Below are positions 52,509 through 61,293 of a stretch of 64,000 bases of DNA, piece by piece. The DNA is from Pseudomonas sp. UBA1879 (GTDB lineage Bacteria > Pseudomonadota > Gammaproteobacteria > Pseudomonadales > Pseudomonadaceae). The notes under the pieces were generated by a model. It did no database searches, was not told the DNA's origin, and worked only from the letters and a program-made list of their open reading frames with translations. The DNA lies in assembly GCF_002338065.1 (NCBI RefSeq), contig NZ_DDHJ01000015.1, forward strand, positions 632,273 to 696,272, in the 5' to 3' direction. Numbering within the stretch: the first letter of the stretch is position 1; every line of letters begins with the position of its first letter. The position numbers and the translations under genes are program-made.

Positions 52509-54056
52509 GTGACGATGACCCTGGCCATCGCCAACCGCCCAAGCGATCTGCTGGTCATCGGCGTCACCGGCCGCGACCGACTGAATGCGCCCTTCTGCTT
52601 TGATATCGATCTGGTGACGCCCGAGCCGGCCCTTGACCTCGCGTCGTTGAGGTCATGCGATGCCGGGTTGCATATCGGCACAGGCGCCGCTCATGTGCAT
52701 GGCGTGCATGGCCAGATCCACGATGCCCGACAGCTGCACCGTGGCAAAGACCTCAGCCTGTATCGACTACGCCTGATGCCCGCCCTTCAGCGCCTGTGCA
52801 GTGCGCCTCGGCGCCGGGCGTTCAATGGCCTGAGTGTGCCGCAGATCCTCCTGCGCCTGCTGCACGACAACGGCATGGGCGACGACGAATTTCGCTTTGA
52901 CCGCTTGGTGGGTGTGTACCCGCGCCGAGCCCAGTGCCTGCAATACGACGAAAGTGACCTGCACTTTCTGCACCGACTGTGCGAAGAGGAAGGCATCGCC
53001 TTTCGTCACGAACATCATGTTCAGCGGCACACACTGGTATTTTCCGACGACCCGATGGGTTTTCCGGAATGGCCGACGGCAGCTTTCGTCGATCATCTGG
53101 CCGAGCAGTTGTCGGCGCGCACCAGCTACAGCAGTCAGGCCGGCGAGCGTTACACCCCCCAGCATTTCGCCCCTGCGCGGCGACCCACCGATGCCGATAA
53201 TCAGCCACTGTGCGTGGGGCCGAACGACCAGCGTGCGTCCGGACAACGCCAGCAACTCAGCGCTCGCTTGCTGGAACGGTTGCGCTGTGAGCGACGTGAC
53301 ATCCTTGGCCGCAGCCGTCTGCCCTGGTTACGCGCTGGCCTGGTGATGCGTGTCGAGGAGCAGCCAGAACCGTGGCTCAACGATCAGTGGCTGTTGACGG
53401 ACGTGCGGCACAGCGCCTGGCAACTGGCGCCGCTGAAAGGCTGCGCGTCCCTCGACGTAATCCACATGTTGCAGGCGATGGCGTCAGCAGACACCCCCGA
53501 CCGGGAAATCGGCCGATGGCTTCTTCTCTCGCCTGGCGCGGATCGGCCTGCGCTGGCTGGCTACGAAAACAGCTTTCGCGTGCTGCCGTGGACTTTGCCG
53601 TATCGTCCGCCGATTGAACACCCGAAGCCGATCATCACCTCGACCGACCTTGCGACGTGGGTGGATGAGCCGGCGGACACGGCGGGCCGTGTCAGGATCC
53701 GTTATCAATGGCAAGGAAGCGGGCCGGAAAGCGGCTCGCTTGACAGCTGGGCGCGTGTCGCCGGCAGTCTGGATGAGCGGCAGGCAGGATCGATGCTGCA
53801 CATTGGCTTCTTCGAAGGCGACCCTGATCAGCCGCTGGTCTGCGGCGTGGTGGAGATGCGTGCGGAACCGCCTGCGCATGTGGATGACGCAGGCCCACGT
53901 TCTGCCAGCTCGCCTTCGGCAGCGGACCGCAAGCCCGAGCCCTTGCACATCGACAGTCCTCAACCGCTGACCCTGCGCGGCGCCGGGGCAACGTTGCACA
54001 TCAGCGAACAGGGTGTGCGCTACACCCCGCGCATGCCCGCTGACGACCCCGCTTAA
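52509..54056 (+). CDS. Orphan VgrG-like protein (type VI secretion spike family)
   Basis: 515 aa if GTG 52509 is the start (GAAGA about 8 bases upstream); ATG 52491 and others in frame are possible. The N-terminal part follows the VgrG gp27-like pattern: GRDRLNAPFCFDIDLVTP, VHGVHGQIHDARQLHRG, YRLRLMPALQRL and SVPQILLRLLHDNGMGDDEFRF. Then comes CLQYDESDLHFLHRLCEEEGIAF with HHVQRHTLVFSDDPMGFP, which is typical. DTAGRVRIRYQWQGSG resembles the gp5 OB fold. The C-terminus is short and lacks a long beta-helix or toxin domain. No other T6SS gene is near. It may be a spike for an elsewhere-encoded apparatus or a degenerate VgrG. Confidence 0.8.
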   Translation: MTMTLAIANRPSDLLVIGVTGRDRLNAPFCFDIDLVTPEPALDLASLRSCDAGLHIGTGAAHVHGVHGQIHDARQLHRGKDLSLYRLRLMPALQRLCSAPRRRAFNGLSVPQILLRLLHDNGMGDDEFRFDRLVGVYPRRAQCLQYDESDLHFLHRLCEEEGIAFRHEHHVQRHTLVFSDDPMGFPEWPTAAFVDHLAEQLSARTSYSSQAGERYTPQHFAPARRPTDADNQPLCVGPNDQRASGQRQQLSARLLERLRCERRDILGRSRLPWLRAGLVMRVEEQPEPWLNDQWLLTDVRHSAWQLAPLKGCASLDVIHMLQAMASADTPDREIGRWLLLSPGADRPALAGYENSFRVLPWTLPYRPPIEHPKPIITSTDLATWVDEPADTAGRVRIRYQWQGSGPESGSLDSWARVAGSLDERQAGSMLHIGFFEGDPDQPLVCGVVEMRAEPPAHVDDAGPRSASSPSAADRKPEPLHIDSPQPLTLRGAGATLHISEQGVRYTPRMPADDPA

Positions 54057-54068
54057 CCGGCTGGCCCC

Positions 54069-54842
54069 TTAGCGGTGTTTGAACACCGGCTCGCGCTTTT
54101 CGATGAACGCAGCCATGCCTTCCTTCTGGTCGGCGCTGGCAAATGCCGAATGGAAGACCCGGCGCTCGAAGCGAATGCCTTCGGACAGACTGACCTCGAA
54201 CGCGCGGTTGACGCTTTCCTTGACCATCATCGCCACCGGCAGTGACTTGGCGGCGATGCCTTCAGCAACCTTGAGCGCCTCTTCCAGCAATTGCGCCTGG
54301 GGAACGATGCGCGCCACCAGACCGGAGCGCTCGGCTTCTTCGGCGTCGATCATGCGACCGGTCAGGCACATTTCCATGGCTTTGGCCTTGCCCACCGCGC
54401 GGGTCAGGCGCTGGGTGCCGCCCATGCCCGGCAACACGCCGAGCTTGATCTCTGGTTGACCGAATTTGGCATTGTCAGCCGCCAGGATGAAATCGCACAT
54501 CAGCGCCAATTCACAGCCGCCGCCCAAAGCGAAGCCAGACACCGCCGCGATGATCGGCTTGCGCCGGTTGGCAACGCGATCGCTGTCGCTGAACAGGTCG
54601 TCGAGGTAAATCTGCGGGTAGCTCAGTTCAGCCATTTCCTTGATATCGGCGCCGGCGGCGAAGGCCTTGGCAGAACCCGTCAGCACGATGCAACCGATGT
54701 CGCTGTCGCTCTCCAGTGCGTCCAGCGCATGATTGAGTTCGTTGATTAATTGAGCATTCAGGGCGTTGAGCGCTTGCGGCCGATTCAGGGTCAACAAAGC
54801 CACCCGACCTCTAATCTCTTTGAGGATTGTGTCGTAATCCAT
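54069..54842 (-). CDS. Enoyl-CoA hydratase
   Basis: 257 aa. Crotonase motifs are intact: LLTLNRPQALNALN, AFAAGADIKEMAEL (oxyanion hole), FALGGGCELALMCDFILA and GVLPGMGGTQRLTRAVGKAKAMEM. The glutamates typical of hydratases (ELAL and, further on, the GMGGTQ segment) are present. It is the last gene of a minus-strand set with a thiolase and an SDR, so it probably hydrates a (branched) enoyl-CoA in beta-oxidation, for example tiglyl-CoA. The gap to the thiolase is 90 bp. Confidence 0.92.
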   Translation of the reverse strand: MDYDTILKEIRGRVALLTLNRPQALNALNAQLINELNHALDALESDSDIGCIVLTGSAKAFAAGADIKEMAELSYPQIYLDDLFSDSDRVANRRKPIIAAVSGFALGGGCELALMCDFILAADNAKFGQPEIKLGVLPGMGGTQRLTRAVGKAKAMEMCLTGRMIDAEEAERSGLVARIVPQAQLLEEALKVAEGIAAKSLPVAMMVKESVNRAFEVSLSEGIRFERRVFHSAFASADQKEGMAAFIEKREPVFKHR

Positions 54843-54932
54843 TGTTTTTCTTCCTTTTATTAAATGATGCAAAAGCTCGAAACGACATGAGCCAAGATGA
54901 GCTTTCGAACGCAACCCCATGATTCAAAAGGC

Positions 54933-56141
54933 TTATACGATCTCCAATGCCATCGCTGTGGCTTCGCCGCCGCCAATGCAGATGGCGGCCACCCCACGGG
55001 TCAGCCCGCGCTGCTTCAATGCCGACAACAGCGTCACCAGAATCCTTGCACCCGACGCACCGATAGGGTGACCCAAGGCACAGGCGCCGCCGTTGACGTT
55101 CACTTTTTCGTGGGGCAAATCAAGCTTACTCATGGTCACCAACGCGACCACGGCAAACGCCTCGTTGATTTCGAACAGGTCGACGTCGCCCAGCGACCAG
55201 CCGGTCTTGCGCATGAGTGTTTCAATGGCGCCCACCGGGGCTGTCGGGAACAGGTTCGGTTGGTTGGCGTAGCCCGCGTGGCCGCGAATCACCGCCAGAG
55301 GCTTCAACCCTCGCCGCTCGGCGTGGGACTGACGCATCAAGGTCAAGGCGGCCGCGCCATCGGAAATCGAACTTGAATTGGCCGCTGTGACCGTGCCGCC
55401 GTCGCGGAAAGCGGGCTTAAGCTGCGGAATTTTGTCCAGCCTGGCTTTCGGCGGCTGCTCGTCTTGCGTGATGGTTTTTTGCTCTTTACCCACTGTCACC
55501 TGCACCGGGACGATTTCGGCGTCGAAATGGCCCTGTTTCATCGCGTCTTGAGCACGGGTCAGCGAGGCAATGGCAAACGCATCCTGAGCTTCGCGACTGA
55601 AGCTGTTAAACGACGCGCACTCTTCAGCGAAGGTGCCCATCAGACGGCCCCGGTCGTACGCGTCTTCCAGCCCGTCGAGGAACATGTGATCGACAATCTG
55701 CCCATGCCCCATGCGGTAGCCGCCCCGCGCCTTGTCCAGGAGGTACGGCGCATTGGACATGCTTTCCATGCCGCCGGCGATCACGACGTCTGCACTCCCT
55801 GCCAGCAGCAGATCGTGGCCCATGATCGCCGCTTGCATGCCGGAACCGCACATTTTGTTCAGGGTCGTGCACAGTGTGCCGTTGCTCAGGCTTGCGCCTA
55901 ATGCGGCCTGGCGCGCGGGGGCCTGGCCAAGGCCAGCGGGCAGCACGCAGCCAAACAACACCTGTTCGATATCAGCCGCTGCGAGCCCTGCCCGCTCAAC
56001 CGCTGCGCAAATAGCCGCCGAACCGAGTTGCGGCGCGGTCAGGCTCTTGAGGTCACCTTGAAAGCCGCCCATGGGCGTACGGGCGGCGCTGACAATCACT
56101 ACCGGATCTTCGGGCTGTGGCTGACGTTGGTTCTGTGGCAT
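54933..56141 (-). CDS. Acetyl-CoA C-acyltransferase (thiolase)
   Basis: 402 aa thiolase. The nucleophilic cysteine is in NKMCGSGMQA (about C98), the second motif NVNGGACALGHPIGASGARILVTLL is present, and the C-terminal CIGGGEATAMALEIV carries the other cysteine. It cleaves 3-ketoacyl-CoA to acetyl-CoA plus a shorter acyl-CoA. It is 15 bp downstream of the SDR gene and upstream of the hydratase gene. With them it could finish isoleucine degradation (2-methylacetoacetyl-CoA to propionyl-CoA and acetyl-CoA). Acetoacetyl-CoA thiolase function is also possible. Confidence 0.92.
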   Translation of the reverse strand: MPQNQRQPQPEDPVVIVSAARTPMGGFQGDLKSLTAPQLGSAAICAAVERAGLAAADIEQVLFGCVLPAGLGQAPARQAALGASLSNGTLCTTLNKMCGSGMQAAIMGHDLLLAGSADVVIAGGMESMSNAPYLLDKARGGYRMGHGQIVDHMFLDGLEDAYDRGRLMGTFAEECASFNSFSREAQDAFAIASLTRAQDAMKQGHFDAEIVPVQVTVGKEQKTITQDEQPPKARLDKIPQLKPAFRDGGTVTAANSSSISDGAAALTLMRQSHAERRGLKPLAVIRGHAGYANQPNLFPTAPVGAIETLMRKTGWSLGDVDLFEINEAFAVVALVTMSKLDLPHEKVNVNGGACALGHPIGASGARILVTLLSALKQRGLTRGVAAICIGGGEATAMALEIV

Positions 56142-56156
56142 GTGGAAACTCTCCGA

Positions 56157-56924
56157 TTAGCGTGCCGCCATCCGCAAGGCGCCGTCGAGACGGATCACCT
56201 CGCCGTTGAGCATGCTGTTTTCGATGATGTGGCGCACCAGGGCGGCGTATTCGTCAGGTTTGCCGAGCCGGGGCGGAAATGGCACGCCAGCGGACAGGCT
56301 CTCGCGGACTTGCGGGGTCATCCCTGCCATCATCGGGGTCTCGAAGATGCCGGGGGCGATGGTCATGACCCGAATGCCGAAACGAGCAAGCTCGCGGGCG
56401 GCGGGCAAGGTCAGGCTGGCGATGGCGCCCTTGGACGCCGCGTAAGCGGCCTGGCCGATCTGGCCATCGAACGCGGCCACCGACGCCGTGTTGACGATCA
56501 CCCCGCGCTCGCCGCCTTCATCTGCGGCCCCTTCGGCAATGGCGGCAGCGGCCAGCCGCAAGAGATTGAAGCTGCCAATCAGATTGACATTGATGACGCG
56601 ACTGAAACTGTCCAGACCGTGAGGCCCTTCCTTGCCGAGGATCTTCTCCGCGCCGACGATGCCCGCGCAGTTGATCAAGCCGTTGACTTGGCCGAATTCG
56701 GCCAGCGTCTTGTCCACCGCGGCCTGAGCGGCAGCTTCGCTGGTGATGTCGGTGACGCTGGCCCGCGCGTCGCGGCCAAGAGCCTGCAGGCGGCTTTCCA
56801 GTGCCTGTGCGTTGACGTCGACCAACATGACCTTGGCGCCTGCCTCGATCAGCATCTGCGCGGTCGCTGCGCCCAGACCCGACGCGCCGCCGCTGACCAG
56901 AAATACCTTGCCCTCGATCTGCAT
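56157..56924 (-). CDS. SDR-family 3-hydroxyacyl-CoA dehydrogenase (HSD10 type)
   Basis: 255 aa short-chain dehydrogenase. The NAD motif is VSGGASGLGAATAQML, and the catalytic Tyr and Lys are in AAYAASKGAIASLT. IVNTASVAAFDGQIGQAAY is typical of the type II (HSD17B10-like) 3-hydroxy-2-methylacyl-CoA dehydrogenases. IRVMTIAPGIFETPMM is common there as well. It is the first gene of the SDR-thiolase-hydratase set, which supports a role in 3-hydroxyacyl-CoA oxidation, probably of branched acids such as isoleucine products. Confidence 0.92.
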   Translation of the reverse strand: MQIEGKVFLVSGGASGLGAATAQMLIEAGAKVMLVDVNAQALESRLQALGRDARASVTDITSEAAAQAAVDKTLAEFGQVNGLINCAGIVGAEKILGKEGPHGLDSFSRVINVNLIGSFNLLRLAAAAIAEGAADEGGERGVIVNTASVAAFDGQIGQAAYAASKGAIASLTLPAARELARFGIRVMTIAPGIFETPMMAGMTPQVRESLSAGVPFPPRLGKPDEYAALVRHIIENSMLNGEVIRLDGALRMAAR

Positions 56925-57060
56925 GATTATTCGTCCTTATCTTTTTATTGTTCGCGGACGAAATACTCCGCTCTGTCCACGCAATGGGCAATAGTCAAAG
57001 CGAGCAACGGTGGTGACGGTTTTGGGCAGTGCGCGCCGAGGCGTCGAAAGGGCTGGCGCT

Positions 57061-58440
57061 CTAGGACTTGCGCTGTAACACCGCCTCGCCAGATTCGGCC
57101 GAGAGGCGCCGGTTATCCAGCAATGCCAGTAGCGCAATCAGCGCGACACCGATGAAGGTCAACTGGAAATCGACGGTCTGGGCTTGCCCGTCATTGCCGT
57201 GCAGGTACATCGAACCCCGCAACAGTAGCGCGCCAATGGCGACGCCCATGCCCATGCTCAACTGGAAAAACATGCTGAACATCGTCGACGCGTCACTCAT
57301 TTGCGGCTTCGGCACATCGGCGAAGCCCAAGGTGTTAAAGGCCGTGAATTGCATCGAGCGTGACAGGCCGCCGACGAACAGAATGAACAGAATCAGCGCT
57401 GAACTCATGCGCTCATCGAGCCATGCGCACGCGGCGATCGCCCCGTTGCCCATCAACACCGCCCGGAAACCCCAGCGCTGCATGATCGGGCTGGTGAACG
57501 GTTTCATCGCCAGGTTGCCAGCGAACACGCCCAACACCAGCAGGCCGGCGTCGAACGCTGACAGGCCGAAGCCCAGCTGAAACATCAGCGGCAGCAGAAA
57601 CGGCAACGTGCTGATGGCGACGCGAAACAACGAACCGCCGAACAGACTGACGCTGAACGTGGGAATGCCCACCACACCGATGTTGAGCAATGGCTCCGCC
57701 CGCTTGCCCATGTGCGACCAGGCCAGCGCAGCGCTGATCAACCCGACACTCGTGACCGCCAGCCCCGGCCAGTGGCTGCCGTGCCCCTGCCCCAACATTT
57801 CCATGCCGTACAGCAGCGTGGTACAGGCCAGGGCCACCAGCACAAAACCGGGAAAGTCGAAGGCCCGCTGGCTGACCTCATTGCGCCGGGGGATCAACAC
57901 CCACGTGGATATCAACGCCAGCACGCCCAGCGGCAGGTTCAAGTAGAAAATCCACGGCCAGGACGCATGGGTAACGATGAAGCCGCCCAGCGGAGGCCCG
58001 AGAATCGGCGCGACCAGCCCCGGCCAGGTGATCAGGGAAATGGCACGCACCAAGTCTTTCTTTTCGGTGGCGCGCATGACGGCAAGCCGACCGACCGGCA
58101 CCATCATCGCGCCACTGATGCCCTGCAACACCCGCGCGGCCACGAACGTTTCAAGGTCAGCGCTCAGGCCACACAGCAATGAAGACAGGGTGAACAGCAC
58201 GATGGCCCCGCCAAACACTGACCGAGAGCCCAGGCGATCCGCCAGCCAGCCGCTGATGGGAATGAATGCGGCGATGGCCAGCATGTAGGCGCTCATGCCG
58301 ATGTTCAAGTCGACCGCAGCGACACCGAAGGTGTTGGCCATCTCCGGCAAAGCCGTGGCGATCACCGTGGCATCGAGGTTTTCCATGAAGAACGTGACCG
58401 CCACCAGCAGCGCGATTAGCGTGGATGAGCGTTGCGCCAT
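57061..58440 (-). CDS. MFS transporter (DHA2-like)
   Basis: 459 aa with 14 predicted helices. MENLDATVIATALPEMANTFGV in helix 1 is the motif D1 pattern of DHA2 drug:H+ antiporters, and LQGISGAMMVPVGRLAVMRAT is motif C. It lies 17 bp downstream of a TetR gene on the same strand, so repressor and pump form one operon. quiC1 begins upstream of both. Export or uptake of an aromatic or hydroaromatic compound is possible; the substrate is inference. Confidence 0.9.
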   Translation of the reverse strand: MAQRSSTLIALLVAVTFFMENLDATVIATALPEMANTFGVAAVDLNIGMSAYMLAIAAFIPISGWLADRLGSRSVFGGAIVLFTLSSLLCGLSADLETFVAARVLQGISGAMMVPVGRLAVMRATEKKDLVRAISLITWPGLVAPILGPPLGGFIVTHASWPWIFYLNLPLGVLALISTWVLIPRRNEVSQRAFDFPGFVLVALACTTLLYGMEMLGQGHGSHWPGLAVTSVGLISAALAWSHMGKRAEPLLNIGVVGIPTFSVSLFGGSLFRVAISTLPFLLPLMFQLGFGLSAFDAGLLVLGVFAGNLAMKPFTSPIMQRWGFRAVLMGNGAIAACAWLDERMSSALILFILFVGGLSRSMQFTAFNTLGFADVPKPQMSDASTMFSMFFQLSMGMGVAIGALLLRGSMYLHGNDGQAQTVDFQLTFIGVALIALLALLDNRRLSAESGEAVLQRKS

Positions 58441-58457
58441 CGAAAGCTTTCCTCGGG

Positions 58458-59129
58458 TCAGGGCGCCAGATACCGCAGCACCGAATCGCTCACCATCGCC
58501 CGGTGCCGGGCCTTGATCTGCGGGTCTTCGAGTTCGATCTGAAAGATTTCCGAGAACGTGTGGCGGTTGGAGACGCGATAGAAGCAGAACGAGCTGATCA
58601 GCATGTGCAGATCGACCGCCTGAACCCCTTCGCGAAACACCCCTTCCTTTTCACCCCGCCGCAAGGTTTCGTCCAGTGCCTGCAATATGTGCTGGCTGAG
58701 CGCTCGAATGCTCGGCGACTGCTTGACGTTTTCGCCGTTGTGGATGTTCTCGATGCAGACGATGCGTACAAAATCGACGTTGCGGTCGTGGTGATCGAAA
58801 GTGAATTCCACCAGACGCTGGATCGCCGCCAGGGGTGGCAACACGTCGAGTTCCAGGCTGCTTTCAGTGTGCCGAATGTCGCCGTACAACTTCTCCAGGA
58901 CTTCGCTGTACAGCCGCTCCTTGCTGTTGAAGTAGTAATAGATCATGCGCTTGGAAGTTTGCGTGCGCTCGGCGATGGCATCGACCCGAGCGCCCGACAG
59001 GCCTTGGGCAACGAACTCGGCGACAGCGGCTTGAAGGATGCCGTCGCGGGTTTTTTCCGGATTGTTCTTGCGACCCTTGCGTGGCGACTCTACGGACGCT
59101 TCGACAAGGGTATCGTCGACAGTTTTCAT
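58458..59129 (-). CDS. TetR-family transcriptional regulator
   Basis: 223 aa from ATG 59129. The HTH is VDAIAERTQTSKRMIYYYFNSKERLYSEVLEKLY, the TetR consensus, after a basic tail PRKGRKNNPEKTRDGIL. The C-terminal region is a helical ligand domain. The gene lies 101 bp after quiC1 and 17 bp before the MFS gene, all on the minus strand. Regulators of this type often control quinate/shikimate or aromatic genes next to quiC1, so I infer repression of quiC1 and the pump. Confidence 0.9.
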   Translation of the reverse strand: MKTVDDTLVEASVESPRKGRKNNPEKTRDGILQAAVAEFVAQGLSGARVDAIAERTQTSKRMIYYYFNSKERLYSEVLEKLYGDIRHTESSLELDVLPPLAAIQRLVEFTFDHHDRNVDFVRIVCIENIHNGENVKQSPSIRALSQHILQALDETLRRGEKEGVFREGVQAVDLHMLISSFCFYRVSNRHTFSEIFQIELEDPQIKARHRAMVSDSVLRYLAP

Positions 59130-59230
59130 GCTTGGCTCACGACCACGGAGGAGTGCGGGGATTATGAGCCGCAGCGTCACGTTTCGGAAGTGGCATATGC
59201 CAGCATGCCGAAGCGCGCGCACTCACTCAT

Positions 59231-61126
59231 TTACCGTGGCGTGTCATGGCGTGCCGCGGCCATCGCCGCCAGACGCACGGGAACGTTGGCCGCGCCATAA
59301 CCGGCGTAGCCCTGCTTGCGTTGCAGGATTTCGAAGAAAAAACAGTCCTCAAAGGGTTGGGTGTAGGCATGAAACAGCTCGCCGCCGTCTGCATCGCGGT
59401 CATACAGGACGTTGTGATACGCCAATTGGCTGATGAATTCGTCACCGAAATCGAACAGGGCCGCGAGGTCATCGTAGTAATTCCGCGGGATCTGCAGCAT
59501 CGGCAGGCCCAACGCTTTTGCCCTCCCCACCCGCGCGAAAATGTCGTCGCAGGCGAAGGCGATGTGGTGCAGGCCCGCGCCGCGGTCACTCGACAGCGCG
59601 GGAGCAACCGCTGTGTCGCCTTGTCGGGAAACGTTCAGCGGCAGGCGAACGGTGCTGCAGCGGCTGCGCACGGCCCGGCTTTTCACCAGACCGTAAGGAC
59701 CTGGCAGCGCCACTTCGTCCTCGGCGTCGAAATCCAGCAGGCTCTTGTAGAACAGCACCCCGCCGTCGAGGCTGTCCGCAGGCAGCGCCATGGCCACGTG
59801 GTCGATGCGTTGCAAGCCGCCCACGGCGGCGGCTGGGGGCTCGAGAAGGAAGTCACGGTCGTAGATCGACTGCCCCGGCGCAGCAGGTTCGACCAGGTAA
59901 ATCAGGCTGCCATCCGGGGCGCGCACGGCCGGCGTATCAGCGTCGTCAAGCCCAGCGTGGGCACCATGCTGCTGGGCCGTGTACTGACGGGCGCGCGCCA
60001 GTGCCGCATTGCCATTCTCGACACGCAACGCCATGGCCCTCAGCGAAGGGCCGTGGGATTCACCCACGCGATGGGCGAACGCGTCTGGTTCGGCATTGAG
60101 TACGATCCTGATGTCACCCTGGCCATATAGATCTGCTGCCTTGGCCCGATGCTGACCCCATCGGGTGAACCCGAGGGTGTTCAACCAATCCCCAAGCCGT
60201 GTGCTTTGCGCGGCATCCACAGCGAATTCAAGACATGCGATGCCATCATAGGGACCTGCGGCCTGGGGGCTGAACAGCAGCTCGGGGGCGACGGGCCGTG
60301 CGTCCATGGCCAACCGCGCGCGGGTTTTCTCTTCCAGGTACAGCAGCGAACGCAAGGCATCGGCGGCATTGGGACGGGCCGGCGTCGCGCGAAAAACATC
60401 GTTGAAGATCTCCAGCGACAGCGGCCCGGTGTAGCCGCTGCGCAGAATCGGCGCGAGAAAACCGGGCAGGTCGAACTCGCCCTGCCCCGGGAAACAGCGA
60501 AAATGCCGACTCCACGCCTCTACGTCCATGGCCAGCAGCGGCGCGTCGGCCATCTGCACGAAAAAGATTTTCTCGCCGGGAAGATCAGCAATCGCGCCGG
60601 GGTCGCCTTGCAAAGACAACGTATGGAAACTGTCGAGGACCAGCCCCAGTGCAGGATGATCGACCTGACGCACAAGGTGCCACGCCTGCTGCCAGGTGTT
60701 GACGTGCCGCCCCCACGCCAGGCCCTCGTAAGCTACTCGCAGTTGACGCGCCCCGGCCCGCTCGGCCAGCAAGGCCAAATCGTCCCGCAGAATGTGCGCA
60801 TCCCCGAGGGCATCGCTGGCGGTGTTGCTGCACACCAACATGAGGTCGGTGCCCAGTTCCTGCATCAGATCGAACTTGCGCGCGAGCCGGTTCAGGTTGC
60901 CTGGCAACTGATCGCGGCGACAGCCTTCGAAATCACGAAACGGTTGAAACAAGGTGATTGCAAGGCCGAGGTCAGCGCACATTTGCCTCACGTGGCGCGG
61001 GCTGCCGTGGTAGCACAGCAGGTCGTTTTCGAACAGTTCAATGCCATCGAAGCCGGCGACGGCAATGGCTTCGAGTTTTTCCGGGAGGGTTCCGCTCAAG
61101 GAAACGGTGGCAATCGAGCGCTGCAT
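59231..61126 (-). CDS. quiC1: 3-dehydroshikimate dehydratase fused to an HPPD-like domain
   Basis: 631 aa, close to the 635 aa I recall for QuiC1 of P. putida. The N-terminal half (about 1-290) is a TIM-barrel sugar-phosphate isomerase-like dehydratase with metal ligands in YEGLAWG, LDSFH, QMAD and LEIFND. The C-terminal half has two VOC units like 4-hydroxyphenylpyruvate dioxygenase, with HVAMALP, HHIAFACDDIF and FFFEILQRKQG. It converts 3-dehydroshikimate to protocatechuate in quinate/shikimate catabolism. Protocatechuate then enters the beta-ketoadipate pathway, which the pcaIJ genes elsewhere in the window serve. AGGAG lies about 9 bases before the ATG. Confidence 0.93.
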   Translation of the reverse strand: MQRSIATVSLSGTLPEKLEAIAVAGFDGIELFENDLLCYHGSPRHVRQMCADLGLAITLFQPFRDFEGCRRDQLPGNLNRLARKFDLMQELGTDLMLVCSNTASDALGDAHILRDDLALLAERAGARQLRVAYEGLAWGRHVNTWQQAWHLVRQVDHPALGLVLDSFHTLSLQGDPGAIADLPGEKIFFVQMADAPLLAMDVEAWSRHFRCFPGQGEFDLPGFLAPILRSGYTGPLSLEIFNDVFRATPARPNAADALRSLLYLEEKTRARLAMDARPVAPELLFSPQAAGPYDGIACLEFAVDAAQSTRLGDWLNTLGFTRWGQHRAKAADLYGQGDIRIVLNAEPDAFAHRVGESHGPSLRAMALRVENGNAALARARQYTAQQHGAHAGLDDADTPAVRAPDGSLIYLVEPAAPGQSIYDRDFLLEPPAAAVGGLQRIDHVAMALPADSLDGGVLFYKSLLDFDAEDEVALPGPYGLVKSRAVRSRCSTVRLPLNVSRQGDTAVAPALSSDRGAGLHHIAFACDDIFARVGRAKALGLPMLQIPRNYYDDLAALFDFGDEFISQLAYHNVLYDRDADGGELFHAYTQPFEDCFFFEILQRKQGYAGYGAANVPVRLAAMAAARHDTPR

Positions 61127-61146
61127 AGTGTGACTCCTGAATAAAT

Positions 61147-61190
61147 GCCCCTGAGAAACAGTGCCAAGCTGTGATCTCGGTCTCGGGGGC
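61147..61190 (-). terminator. Hairpin between hrpS and quiC1
   Basis: GCCCCTGAGA (61147-61156) and TCTCGGGGGC (61181-61190) pair with one wobble position, and a smaller inner stem ACAG/CTGT lies between. It is about 100 bp after the hrpS stop and may end the hrpRS transcript; the T run on the minus strand is weak. Confidence 0.5.
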
Positions 61191-61227
61191 GATTATTCTT
61201 AGCGCATGCCGTCAACGCAATGAGAAT

Positions 61228-61235
61228 GTACGTAC
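61228..61235. promoter_or_regulatory. Palindrome GTACGTAC in the quiC1 promoter region
   Basis: On the minus strand it reads TAACCGGTACGTACATT. Short GTACGTAC or CCGGTAC cores often form TetR-family operators. It lies about 105 bases before quiC1 and 60 bases after the hrpS stop. The TetR gene after quiC1 is a candidate binder; no second copy was seen near the TetR-MFS genes. Confidence 0.35.
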
Positions 61236-61293
61236 CGGTTAGTTTTTATCAGAACTGCGTCAGCCGGTTGGCGGGATCGACACGGCAGATGCT

